From the NCBI RefSeq assembly GCF_937981445.1, contig NZ_CALJON010000023.1:1-21043 (forward strand): DNA of 21,043 nucleotides. Reading direction: 5' to 3'. Made by a program: the position numbers and the translations under genes. This document shows positions 1 through 7,203 of the stretch, in pieces (positions within the stretch are counted from its first letter, which is position 1; each line of letters starts with the position of its first letter). The notes beneath the pieces were generated by a model that had not been told where the DNA came from, made no database searches, and saw only the letters and a list, made by a program, of their open reading frames with translations. This DNA comes from an uncultured Veillonella sp. GTDB lineage: Bacteria > Bacillota > Negativicutes > Veillonellales > Veillonellaceae.

Positions 1-198
1 AAACAGTTGGATCAGCTTCGCCCGAATAAAAATGATTTGAATGATGCTAAAAACAATAGAGTGGGGAGTGTGCCATTTTTCATATTAAATAACAAGTATG
101 CCTTTTCTGGAGCTCAATCATATGAACAAATGGTTGATATGTTGAAAGTTGTTATGGAAGAAGCTGCCAAAGAAACGGGGAACGAAACCGCGGAATAA
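1..198 (+). CDS. DsbA/FrnE-family thiol oxidoreductase, C-terminal fragment
   Basis: Only the last 65 codons are in the window; the frame is open from base 1 and ends at TAA 196-198, so the N-terminal thioredoxin motif is off the edge. The remaining piece contains the stretch VGSVPFFILNNKYAFSGAQS, which resembles the cis-Pro region and closing strand of the DSBA-like (FrnE) thioredoxin fold, where G-V-P-F-F-hydrophobic is followed by a SGAQ turn. Members are disulfide oxidoreductase- or isomerase-like proteins, often cytoplasmic in this subgroup. The tail is a charged helix ending in EETGNETAE-type residues. Family assignment is by motif resemblance; substrate unknown. Confidence 0.7.
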   Translation, partial: KQLDQLRPNKNDLNDAKNNRVGSVPFFILNNKYAFSGAQSYEQMVDMLKVVMEEAAKETGNETAE

Positions 199-240
199 GA
201 AAACTTTATAGTATGTTTTTTAGAAATCTCTTCCAAATAG

Positions 241-269
241 TGGAGAAAAATTTGCGAAAGCGTTATAAT
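241..269 (+). promoter_or_regulatory. Candidate sigma-A promoter for the TerC-family gene
   Basis: A perfect -10 TATAAT lies at 264-269. The -35 at 241-246 (TGGAGA) is weak (4 of 6 matches to TTGACA) at 17-base spacing. The predicted leader of about 60 bases is too short for a yybP-ykoY manganese riboswitch, which often precedes genes of this family. Confidence 0.45.
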
Positions 270-336
270 TGAACAATGAGTTTAAATCCACGCGATTCGT
301 TAAATTTGTAATTATTGTGAGGAGATGGGTTATTGT

Positions 337-1002
337 ATGGAATTTTTAGAGTTAGCTACGTGGATAGCCATTGGTAAAATTATCGTTGTAGATATTCTAC
401 TAGCTGGTGACAATGCAGTTGTTATTGGTATGGCTGTTAGTAAATTAAAGCCGGAGCTACAAAAGAGGGCCATTTTATGGGGCACATTTGGGGCTATTGC
501 ATTGCGGTTTTTATTTGCTACTATTTTAATGGAAGCTTTATCTTTGATTCCAGCCTTACACTTGATTGGTGGGCTCGTGCTACTTTGGATCTCTATCCAT
601 CTGTTAAAAGGTGGTGACGAAGAAGCTGACATTGAAAGTAAGGATTCTCTTCGAGGTGCGATTATTACAATTATTATGGCTGATGCTATGATGAGTATTG
701 ATAATGTGCTTGGTGTAGTAGCGGCTGCTGGTGGCCACTTAGAATTTGTCATTGTAGGCATGCTCATTACAGTGCCACTTCTTATTTTTGGATCCGCTAT
801 TTTTGCCAAGGTTATTGAACGATTCCCTATTATTTTGTGGGCTGGTGGCTCCTTGCTCGGCTGGGTATCCGGAGAGATGATTGTAGAGGATCCATTACTT
901 ATCCCTTATATTGATGGGTATCAATTGGCTATTAAAATAGGTGCTGTTGTATTTGTAGTAGTGGTTGCCTTACTTATTAAACAAAGTCGTAAAAAATCAT
1001 AG
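337..1002 (+). CDS. TerC/YjbE-family integral membrane protein
   Basis: A predicted polytopic membrane protein of 221 residues, hydrophobic throughout except for an acidic/basic cytoplasmic-type loop near residues 91-106. Two related half-motifs are visible: VDILLAGDNAVVIG (about 19-30) and MADAMMSIDNVLGVV (about 114-128). Each carries the paired Asp/Asn residues typical of the TerC superfamily (YjbE, YkoY, Alx), several members of which export Mn2+ or support metalation of exported proteins. I prefer ATG 337 to the in-frame ATG 325, because ATG 325 abuts the GAGGAG at 319-324 and leaves no spacing; 337 gives 12 bases, rather long but workable. The gene is monocistronic, between a promoter and a strong terminator. 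The metal substrate is inferred from the family. Confidence 0.85.
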   Translation: MEFLELATWIAIGKIIVVDILLAGDNAVVIGMAVSKLKPELQKRAILWGTFGAIALRFLFATILMEALSLIPALHLIGGLVLLWISIHLLKGGDEEADIESKDSLRGAIITIIMADAMMSIDNVLGVVAAAGGHLEFVIVGMLITVPLLIFGSAIFAKVIERFPIILWAGGSLLGWVSGEMIVEDPLLIPYIDGYQLAIKIGAVVFVVVVALLIKQSRKKS

Positions 1003-1006
1003 TCAT

Positions 1007-1047
1007 AAAAAGTATATGCACTTTTAGTGCATATACTTTTTTGTTTT
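1007..1047 (+). terminator. Rho-independent terminator after the TerC-family gene
   Basis: A perfect 15-bp inverted repeat (1007-1021 with 1027-1041), loop TTTTA, running into a T-rich tract (TTTTTTGTTTTT). The A-rich left arm against the T tract means it could act in both directions, but there is no opposing gene here. Confidence 0.9.
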
Positions 1048-1167
1048 TGTCCGATTGGAGGGAAATATAGTACGACTTCGTTTTTCTGATTTCGTGTCTT
1101 AAGGTGCTATTTGCTTACTTTTCTTTCAGCATTATTAGGTTTATAATACTATTTTATAGTCAAAACC

Positions 1168-1196
1168 TTGTAATAATTGTCATTTCAACTTATAAT
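1168..1196 (+). promoter_or_regulatory. Candidate promoter for the nitroreductase gene
   Basis: TTGTAA at 1168-1173, a 17-base spacer and a perfect TATAAT at 1191-1196. This would start transcription near 1203, giving a leader of about 95 bases that contains the 13-base direct repeats. Another TATAAT at 1142-1147 lacks a good -35. Otherwise the 291-base gap 1003-1293 holds only the upstream terminator and these elements. Confidence 0.55.
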
Positions 1197-1209
1197 AGAA
1201 TAAAGAATT

Positions 1210-1243
1210 ACTCTATAGGGCTACTCTATAGAACTACTGTATA
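1210..1243 (+). repeat. Three 13-base direct repeats in the nitroreductase leader
   Basis: ACTCTATAG at 1210-1218 and 1223-1231, then the variant ACTGTATA at 1236-1243: three copies at an exact 13-base period. They lie immediately downstream of the likely transcription start, so they could be an operator or only a slippage product. Confidence 0.75.
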
Positions 1244-1299
1244 AGATTCCCCTTATTTATTGCATAGGCAGTACCTGATAAGAGAAAGAAGGTATGAAG

Positions 1300-1830
1300 A
1301 TGTCTCAAGAAAACGAAGTTTTACATGCTTTAACACATCGACGCAGTATTCGTAAGTATAAAAGTGATGCTGTACCTACGGAATTAATTGATGCTATTGT
1401 AGAGGCTGGTTTATATGCGCCATCAGGGATGGGGAAACAACCGGTTATCATTTTGGCGATTACTAATAAAGAAATTAGAGATAAGTTAGCTACCATTAAT
1501 GCCCAAATCATGGGGATGGAAGGGGATCCTTTTTATGGAGCTCCTGTTGTGCTCGTAGTATTGGCTAATACAGAGCGTCCTACTTATGTATATGATGGGA
1601 CACTAGTGATGGAAAACTTGATGCTAGCTGCTCATTCTGTAGGTTTAGGAAGCTGTTGGATTCATCGTGCAAAAGAAACATTTGAACGTGATGAATGGAA
1701 ACAATTTTTGAAAGACTTACATATTGATGGTGAGTATGAAGGGATTGGTAATTGCATCATAGGTTATGCTGATATGGAAGACCCGAAGGCAGTAAGGCGA
1801 TTGTCAAATCGTGTTTACCATGTAGATTAG
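1300..1830 (+). CDS. Nitroreductase-family FMN oxidoreductase
   Basis: A 176-residue flavoprotein of the nitroreductase fold, expected to be a cytoplasmic NAD(P)H-dependent FMN enzyme. Visible motifs: RRSIRKY near residue 14-20 (FMN phosphate-binding Arg/Ser), APSGMGKQP at 40-48 and the C-terminal GLGSCWIH. Length is at the short end of the family. ATG 1300 is chosen over ATG 1294, because the AAGAAGG at 1286-1292 sits 7 bases from 1300 but only 1 base from 1294. An Rrf2-type regulator follows 87 bases downstream, which suggests a redox-linked pair. The physiological substrate cannot be read from the sequence. Confidence 0.88.
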   Translation: MSQENEVLHALTHRRSIRKYKSDAVPTELIDAIVEAGLYAPSGMGKQPVIILAITNKEIRDKLATINAQIMGMEGDPFYGAPVVLVVLANTERPTYVYDGTLVMENLMLAAHSVGLGSCWIHRAKETFERDEWKQFLKDLHIDGEYEGIGNCIIGYADMEDPKAVRRLSNRVYHVD

Positions 1831-1917
1831 TATAGTATTTAAAGGCAATGGTAAAGACCGGGGATGTTGTTTTAGTACAGGTGTATTATACATATATACT
1901 CTAAGGAGGTTTTTTGT

Positions 1918-2436
1918 TTGCAAATTTCAAGTCGTTTTACTATCGCCGTACATATTTTTACTTGTATAGCTATTGCAGAAAAGAAGTTTAAAGTAACGAG
2001 TAAGTTTTTAGCTGGTAGTATTAATGTGAATCCTGTTATCATTCGCAATATTGTACTCATGCTTAAAGCCAAAGGGCTCATTAATTCAAGGCAGGGAAGC
2101 TCAGGGATTTCCATTGCTAAGTGTCCAACTGAGATTACTTTATTAGATATTTTTAATGCTGTAGAATCGCTAGATAATGGACAATTATTTAGCTTTCATG
2201 AAAATCCCGCTAAGGATTGTCCTGTGGGGCGTAATATTCACGTAGCGCTGGACCATCATTTAGTAGCGATTCAAAAAGCTATGGAAGACAAATTAGCAAG
2301 CATTACAATTGACTCTATTATTAAAGAGGCAGAAGCTGCCATTAGTAAAGAAACAGATGCTGACATTAACAATGAGTTAGATACTGACATTAACAATGAG
2401 TCGGATGCTGGAACAAATAAAGACAGAGAAGCGTAA
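1918..2436 (+). CDS. Rrf2-family transcriptional regulator, YwnA-like
   Basis: The N-terminal 130 residues match the Rrf2 winged-helix plan: MQISSRFTIAVHIF start, recognition region with NVNPVIIRNIVLMLKAKG, and wing RQGSSGISIAK. The TTG start is supported by a near-perfect AAGGAGGT at 1903-1910, 7 bases upstream. The three-cysteine Fe-S cluster of IscR/NsrR is absent. A single Cys in the KDCPVGRNI segment is placed as in YwnA/CymR-type members, which either sense thiol state or bind no cofactor. The last 35 residues form an Asp/Asn/Glu-rich tail containing an 8-residue repeat, unusual for the family. The neighbouring nitroreductase is a plausible target; this is inference. Confidence 0.82.
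   Translation: MQISSRFTIAVHIFTCIAIAEKKFKVTSKFLAGSINVNPVIIRNIVLMLKAKGLINSRQGSSGISIAKCPTEITLLDIFNAVESLDNGQLFSFHENPAKDCPVGRNIHVALDHHLVAIQKAMEDKLASITIDSIIKEAEAAISKETDADINNELDTDINNESDAGTNKDREA
2357..2428 (+). repeat. 24-bp in-frame tandem repeat in the Rrf2 tail
   Basis: An 18-base identity occurs at 2360-2377 and 2384-2401 (24-base period), with a third diverged copy. In protein the units read DADINNEL, DTDINNES and DAGTNKDR. The period is a multiple of three, so the frame is kept. Confidence 0.75.
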
Positions 2437-2445
2437 TGTATATAG

Positions 2446-2490
2446 CTGCTTCTTTTATCTATGTTACATAGGTAAAGGAAGCAGTTTTTT
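2446..2490 (+). terminator. Rho-independent terminator after the Rrf2 gene
   Basis: An 18-bp stem (2446-2463 with 2467-2484, two G-U pairs), a 3-base loop TTA, then six T residues. It separates the nitroreductase/Rrf2 unit from the next gene. Confidence 0.9.
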
Positions 2491-2554
2491 CTATGTTGAA
2501 ATACGGCCTAGTTGATAGTTATTTTCTTAAATTCGTGTTAAAATATATAAGAAA

Positions 2555-2574
2555 CCCTTTTTTAGCAAAAAGGG
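2555..2574 (+). other. Hairpin in the leader of the VirK-like gene
   Basis: CCCTTTTT pairs with AAAAAGGG (8 bp) around a 4-base loop. It is not followed by a T tract, so it is unlikely to terminate. It lies just downstream of an extended -10-like TGTTAAAAT at 2536-2544, placing it near the predicted 5' end of the mRNA, where it might protect the transcript. Confidence 0.4.
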
Positions 2575-2627
2575 CTAAGATGTATGAGTAGTAAATGCAG
2601 TAAAAAGTAGTAAGGAGTTTTCGGTTT

Positions 2628-3542
2628 ATGTTTTCTTATGGGAAAAAACAATGGGGCTTAGGTAAAGAAATATATGGGAATAATAATTGGCGACAAAAGC
2701 GTCGTATTACATTGTTCCTGGGTCGATCCTATAAGAACCGTAAGCAAGTCATTGGGTTAAAGACATTTTTTGATCAATACGAGATTTTACCTAATTTATT
2801 AAAACGTCATGAAGGAATTCATGAAGTAATTAATCGTGTTTTTCTATATAAAAATTCAACCGCTGCAGAACGCTTGCAAGCCTTAAAAGATCATTTTAAT
2901 TTATTGCCTAAGTATTTTAAAACTGAAGCGATTCAACAAATGTATGATAGAAATCCTGAAAAGGCGATTACAATTTTAGCTGATGAAGAACTGGATCTAC
3001 GTGGAGAGCTTTGGTTTGATACGGGGCAACGAAAAGAAGGCTTTTTGAGCTTGTTTTTCAAAATTAATAATAAAGGCTTATATCATATTAATTTTCGTTT
3101 AGGTTATGGTTTTGATGGTGCACCCTGTATTTGGATTGGCACGATTCAAGGTTATAAAGATGGCTTAGAAGCAGCTAAGAAAATTACGAAAAAGATGCAT
3201 GGGTATCGACCAAAGAATTTTACTTTCTTTTTAATGCGACAATTAGCTGAGCAAATGGGGATTCACACTTTATACGCAGTATCAGATGAAGGTTTTTATA
3301 CTAATAGTCATTTGATTCGTTTTAATCGTTCTAAAAAAGTTAAATTTGATCCCTTTTGGCAGGAACTTGGCGGCGTTGAATGTAGTGAAGACAAACGCTT
3401 CTTCCGCATTCCTTTAGAGGAAGAGCGAAAAACGTATGAGGAAATGAAAACTCATAAAAGAAATATGTATCGCAAGCGTTATGAAATGCTTGATGCTTAT
3501 ATAGAGGCCATTAAAGAATTAGGCCCTACGTATTTAGTGTAA
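2628..3542 (+). CDS. VirK/YbjX-family (DUF535) protein
   Basis: A 304-residue soluble-looking protein with the features of the DUF535/VirK/YbjX family: an N-terminal region rich in Arg/Lys and aromatics, then LRGELWFDTGQRKEGFLSL, then a LWIG-type strand (here CIWIGTIQG) followed by KDGLEAAKKITKKMHGYRPKNF and a MGIHTLYAVSDEGFYTNS segment. VirK and YbjX are linked to stress, virulence or envelope phenotypes in enterobacteria, but the biochemical activity is unknown. No signal peptide or membrane segment is obvious. AAGGAG at 2612-2617 lies 10 bases before the ATG. The last codons form the first copy of a 25-bp tandem repeat that continues beyond the stop. Confidence 0.82.
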   Translation: MFSYGKKQWGLGKEIYGNNNWRQKRRITLFLGRSYKNRKQVIGLKTFFDQYEILPNLLKRHEGIHEVINRVFLYKNSTAAERLQALKDHFNLLPKYFKTEAIQQMYDRNPEKAITILADEELDLRGELWFDTGQRKEGFLSLFFKINNKGLYHINFRLGYGFDGAPCIWIGTIQGYKDGLEAAKKITKKMHGYRPKNFTFFLMRQLAEQMGIHTLYAVSDEGFYTNSHLIRFNRSKKVKFDPFWQELGGVECSEDKRFFRIPLEEERKTYEEMKTHKRNMYRKRYEMLDAYIEAIKELGPTYLV

Positions 3543-3593
3543 TTTAGATTTTACGTATTTAGTGTAATTTAGATTTTACGTATTAAGTGTAAT
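3527..3593 (+). repeat. 25-bp tandem repeat spanning the VirK-like stop codon
   Basis: Copies begin with TACGTATT at 3527, 3552 and 3577, an exact 25-base period. The first two copies are identical over the whole unit; the third is shortened and carries a T-to-A change. Copy 1 encodes the last four residues and stop (TYLV, TAA), so the gene's 3' end has been duplicated into the spacer before nrdR. Confidence 0.9.
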
Positions 3594-3641
3594 TATAGAA
3601 ATAGTTGTATAGAATTAACTATTATGAATTGAGGTGTACTT

Positions 3642-4106
3642 ATGAGATGTCCGTACTGTAAGCATACAGAAAATAAAGTTACAGACTCCCGTGCCACTGA
3701 TGATGGGAACAGTATCCGTCGTCGCCGCGAGTGTTTGTCCTGTGGCCGTCGTTTTACTACCTATGAAGTCATTGAAGATGTGCCTATTATGGTTATAAAA
3801 TCTGGTGGCAATTATGAAATGTTTGATCGCAGTAAACTTCTCAATGGTTTATTACGGTCCTGCAATAAACGCAATATACCTCGTGAAACTCTTGAGAATG
3901 TAGTAAAAAATGTAGAAGATGCCATTCGCAATCGAGCGAAACAAGAGATTAAATCTTCTGAAATTGGTGATTTAGTATTATCCGAATTGAAGGATATTGA
4001 CGAAGTCGCTTATGTACGCTTTGCCTCTGTATATCGTAACTTTGACGATGTACAGGCTTTTGTAGCAGTTCTTGAAGACTTAAGAAAGCATGAGGCTGAA
4101 AAATGA
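3642..4106 (+). CDS. nrdR: Transcriptional repressor NrdR
   Basis: A 154-residue regulator of ribonucleotide reductase genes. The N-terminal zinc ribbon is complete (C3, C6, C31, C34, with SIRRRRECLSCGRRFTTYE), followed by an ATP-cone domain (IMVIKSGGNYEMFDRSKL onward, about 49-139) that senses ATP/dATP. Length is normal for the family. GAGGTG at 3631-3636 precedes the ATG. No NrdR box was recognised upstream, so autoregulation is not apparent. It overlaps the following dipeptidase gene by 4 bases (ATGA), implying translational coupling. No nrd genes are present in the window. Confidence 0.96.
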   Translation: MRCPYCKHTENKVTDSRATDDGNSIRRRRECLSCGRRFTTYEVIEDVPIMVIKSGGNYEMFDRSKLLNGLLRSCNKRNIPRETLENVVKNVEDAIRNRAKQEIKSSEIGDLVLSELKDIDEVAYVRFASVYRNFDDVQAFVAVLEDLRKHEAEK

Positions 4107-5035
4107 TAGATCTTCATTGTGATACAATCATGCAACTTATAGATCATCCTGAAAGTGGTGATTTATGGGAAAATCCTTGGAAAATTGACATTCAAAAATT
4201 AAAAAAAGGCGGCTATGAATTACAGGACTTTGCCTTATTTGTTGAATTAGATCAAGAAGAAGATCCCTATGCTCGGTATGAAGCTATGCGCGCCCTCTTT
4301 ATGGAGCAAATGGAGCGTTATAGTGATCATATTGAATTAGTTCGTTCCTATGATGAATTTTTAACTGTGAAGCGTAAGGGAAAGTTGAGTGCCTTGCTTT
4401 CTGTAGAAGAGGGCGGTGTCTTCGGTGGCGATTTAGGAAAACTAAAAAAAGCCTATGATGATGGTGTACGCCTTATTACTATTAGCTGGAATTTTCCTAA
4501 TGGCTTATCCTATCCCCAAGGGGAGGCGCATGAGGGTAAAGGGCTTACGCCAAAGGGCATTGAATTTGTAGAATATATGGAAGAATTAGGCATGATAGTG
4601 GATTGTTCACATCTTAATGATACGGGCACTTTCCAACTAGGTGATATTTTGAAGAAACCTTTTATTGCCTCTCATTCAAATGCGCGAGCATTGCGTAATC
4701 ATCGCCGTAATTTAACTGATGAAGAGATTCGTTTAATCGCCAATAAAGGCGGGATAATTGGCCTGAATTTTGCACAAGGTTTTTTAGGCGATTCCAAGAT
4801 TAGCCTCATAGAAGACATTGTTCGGCATGGCCTCTATTTGTACGAAAAAGGCGGCGCTGATGTAGTAGCCTTAGGTACTGATTTTGATGGGATTAATCCA
4901 GCTACGGAAATAGCCGATGCTAGCGAAATGCCAAGGCTCTATGAAGCATTTAAAGCTGCGGGATTAAATGACACTGATTTAGATAAACTATTTAGAAAAA
5001 ATGCGGAACGTGTATTTCAAGAGATACTAATTTAA
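4103..5035 (+). CDS. Membrane dipeptidase-like metallopeptidase (family M19)
   Basis: A 310-residue TIM-barrel zinc dipeptidase. The dinuclear site can be read: H5 and D7 in DLHCDT, E103 in VEEGG, H170 in DCSHLN, H191 in ASHSNA and D260 in GTDFDG. All six residues expected for an active M19 enzyme are present. Despite the historical family name there is no signal peptide, so the protein should be cytoplasmic. The start codon overlaps the nrdR stop (ATGA). Function is expected to be cleavage of dipeptides, possibly including D-amino-acid or cell-wall dipeptides; this is inference. Confidence 0.92.
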   Translation: MIDLHCDTIMQLIDHPESGDLWENPWKIDIQKLKKGGYELQDFALFVELDQEEDPYARYEAMRALFMEQMERYSDHIELVRSYDEFLTVKRKGKLSALLSVEEGGVFGGDLGKLKKAYDDGVRLITISWNFPNGLSYPQGEAHEGKGLTPKGIEFVEYMEELGMIVDCSHLNDTGTFQLGDILKKPFIASHSNARALRNHRRNLTDEEIRLIANKGGIIGLNFAQGFLGDSKISLIEDIVRHGLYLYEKGGADVVALGTDFDGINPATEIADASEMPRLYEAFKAAGLNDTDLDKLFRKNAERVFQEILI

Positions 5036-5048
5036 GAGACATAGTTTT

Positions 5049-5078
5049 GTCTTAGGAGAATACAGAGCCTAAGACTTT
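5049..5078 (+). terminator. Possible weak terminator between the dipeptidase gene and gmhA
   Basis: An 8-bp perfect stem (GTCTTAGG at 5049-5056 with CCTAAGAC at 5068-5075) with an 11-base loop, followed by only three T residues. It may attenuate rather than stop transcription. No convincing promoter is visible between it and gmhA. Confidence 0.4.
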
Positions 5079-5133
5079 AACGCATATACAAAACCTTTGA
5101 CGTATAAATCAAAGAGGAATGATGAGGAGACTT

Positions 5134-5712
5134 ATGACAACAGAAAAGAATGTGAATCCACTTATTGCACAGCGATTTCAAGATCATTTAGAAGTCTTTG
5201 GACGCACTATGGAGCAATTAGAGTGTATTGAAGAAATAGCTGAACGCTGCAAGATGGCCTTATCAAATGGTAATAAGATTTTATTTTGTGGTAATGGTGG
5301 TTCTGCAGCAGACTCGCAACATTTAGCGGCTGAATTAGTGGGGCGTTTTCAAAAAGAACGTCTCTCATTGCCAGCTATAGCATTGACTACTGACACGTCT
5401 ATTTTAACGGCTGTGGGCAATGACTATGGATATGATGAGATTTTTAAACGTCAAGTGGCGGGCCTTGGTCGCACGGGCGATGTGTTAATTGGTATTTCCA
5501 CGTCTGGTAATAGTGGTAATGTAGTTAAGGCTGTCGAATTGGCGCGCACTATGGGACTTCATACGGTTGCATTTACCGGTGAAGGTGGCGGTAAATTACG
5601 AGAATTATGTGATATTACTATGGCAGTTCCATCTACTGTAACTGCTCGCATTCAAGAAATGCACATTATGATTGGCCATATTATTTGTGAGCTTATAGAA
5701 GAAGGGTATTGA
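5134..5712 (+). CDS. gmhA: Phosphoheptose isomerase (sedoheptulose 7-phosphate isomerase)
   Basis: First enzyme of ADP-heptose synthesis: converts sedoheptulose 7-phosphate to D-glycero-D-manno-heptose 7-phosphate in the cytoplasm. The SIS-domain signatures are clear: FCGNGGSAADSQHLAAELVG, then ALTTDTSILTAVGNDYGYDEIF, and GISTSGNSGNVVKA for phosphate binding, with the C-terminal RIQEMHIMIGHIICELIE helix. From ATG 5134 it has 192 residues, the usual size. The in-frame ATG 5119 and 5122 would add MMRRL; GAGGAG at 5124-5129 better serves 5134, although its spacing of 4-5 bases is short. It opens a heptose cassette with hldE 9 bases downstream. Confidence 0.95.
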   Translation: MTTEKNVNPLIAQRFQDHLEVFGRTMEQLECIEEIAERCKMALSNGNKILFCGNGGSAADSQHLAAELVGRFQKERLSLPAIALTTDTSILTAVGNDYGYDEIFKRQVAGLGRTGDVLIGISTSGNSGNVVKAVELARTMGLHTVAFTGEGGGKLRELCDITMAVPSTVTARIQEMHIMIGHIICELIEEGY

Positions 5713-5721
5713 TTTTATACT

Positions 5722-7203
5722 ATGATTAGTAAAACAATAAATGACTTTTTAATTCATAAACTGCCAGAAATGCGACTTGCTGTTATTGGCGATATTATGG
5801 TAGATCGCTATGTATTTGGCGAAGTAGGTCGTATTTCCCCTGAAGCACCGGTGCCGGTGAACCGTGTTGAAGAAGTTCGCGAAGTTCTTGGTGGCGCCGC
5901 TAATGTGGCAGCGAATTTAGCTGGTCTTGATTGCAAAGTGTATTTGGGTGGCATAGCTGGTGCTGATGCACATGGGGCTATTTTAGGCCAAATGTTAGCG
6001 GATAAAAAGATTGACCAGACCGGTATTCTACATAGCGAAACACGTCAAACAACTACTAAGATGCGTATTATCGGTGGCCGTCAACAGATGCTACGACTTG
6101 ATTTTGAAGCGCCTAAAGCTATTGATGAAACAGAGTGTAAGTTCTTTTTATCTTGGCTTGAGTCGATTAGTGCTGATGGCCTTGATGGGATTGTTATTTC
6201 TGATTATGGTAAGGGTGTATGCACGCCTGCTTTAATACAAGAAGTTATTGCGTTTGCTAATAAAAAAGGTATTAAAACGATTGTAGACCCTAAAGGCTCT
6301 GATTGGAGTAAGTATACAGGGGCTACTTTTATTACGCCTAATGTAAAAGAACTAGGTGAATGTGTAGGACGTGAAGTATCTAATACAGATACAGCTATTG
6401 TTGAAGCAGCTCGTGAAGTATTAGGGGCTATTCATTTTGATTATGTAGTGGCAACTCGCTCCGCTAAGGGGATTACAGTAGTAAGTAAAAGTGGACAGGT
6501 GTGGCATAATCCAGCTACGCAACAAGAAGTATTTGATGTGAGTGGTGCTGGTGACACTGTAGTGGCTATGATTTTAACAACTATGGCAGCGGGGCTTACG
6601 GTGCGTGCTGCTCTTCATGTGGCTAATGCAGCTGCTGGGGTTGTAGTAGCAAAAATTGGCACATATCCGATTCATCGTCAAGAATTATTGACCCTATGGG
6701 AATCGATTCGAGAGCGTCAATCTGAAACTATGGCTACTTGTTCAGCCAGTGATATGGCACAGAAAATTAGACAATGGCAAAATGAAGGGGCTACTGTTGT
6801 TTTTACTAATGGTTGCTTTGATATTTTGCATAGTGGCCATGTGTCATATTTACGAGATGCGGCGAAATTAGGCGACCATCTCATTGTAGGTTTAAATTCA
6901 GATGCTTCAGTGAAGCGCCTAAAAGGGCAGGCAAGACCTATTAATAATGAAGAATCGCGAGCTGATTTAATGCGCGCTTTGGGCTTTGTTGATGGCGTTG
7001 TCATTTTTGATGAAGATACGCCAAGTGAATTGCTTAGCCAATTACGGCCTAATATTTTAGTAAAGGGTGGCGATTATAAAGCCGACGAAGTGATTGGCCG
7101 TGAATTTGTAGATAAAGTGGTGATTTTACCATTTAAAGAAGGATACTCTACAACAGGTATTATAGAGAAGATTAAATCCTTAGTTCAGGAGGGCTTATTA
7201 TGA
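5722..7203 (+). CDS. hldE: Bifunctional heptose 7-phosphate kinase / heptose 1-phosphate adenylyltransferase
   Basis: A 493-residue fusion enzyme. The N-terminal PfkB/ribokinase domain (about 1-325) shows GDIMVDRYVFGEVGRISPE, GGAANVAANLAGL and the kinase motif SGAGDT (274-279, D278 the likely catalytic base). The C-terminal nucleotidyltransferase domain (about 345-490) shows FTNGCFDILHSGHVSYL (the HxGH motif as HSGH, 370-373) and VKGGDY. Together they phosphorylate heptose 7-phosphate at C1 and, after dephosphorylation by GmhB, form the ADP-heptose. No good Shine-Dalgarno precedes the ATG, so translation is probably coupled to gmhA (9-base gap). It overlaps hldD by 4 bases. Both active sites look intact. 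Confidence 0.97.
   Translation: MISKTINDFLIHKLPEMRLAVIGDIMVDRYVFGEVGRISPEAPVPVNRVEEVREVLGGAANVAANLAGLDCKVYLGGIAGADAHGAILGQMLADKKIDQTGILHSETRQTTTKMRIIGGRQQMLRLDFEAPKAIDETECKFFLSWLESISADGLDGIVISDYGKGVCTPALIQEVIAFANKKGIKTIVDPKGSDWSKYTGATFITPNVKELGECVGREVSNTDTAIVEAAREVLGAIHFDYVVATRSAKGITVVSKSGQVWHNPATQQEVFDVSGAGDTVVAMILTTMAAGLTVRAALHVANAAAGVVVAKIGTYPIHRQELLTLWESIRERQSETMATCSASDMAQKIRQWQNEGATVVFTNGCFDILHSGHVSYLRDAAKLGDHLIVGLNSDASVKRLKGQARPINNEESRADLMRALGFVDGVVIFDEDTPSELLSQLRPNILVKGGDYKADEVIGREFVDKVVILPFKEGYSTTGIIEKIKSLVQEGLL

Noticed and set aside
200..336. yybP-ykoY manganese riboswitch ahead of the TerC-family gene
   Set aside because: The predicted leader is about 60 bases, too short, and I could not find the paired-loop architecture of that riboswitch.
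330..809. Minus-strand ORF (159 codons) opposite the TerC-family gene
   Set aside because: Mirror of a membrane-protein gene; Ile/Ser/Pro-rich translation without family features.
5097..5125. Promoter for gmhA from TTGACG at 5097-5102
   Set aside because: A -10 at 17-base spacing would fall inside the gmhA start region and does not resemble TATAAT.
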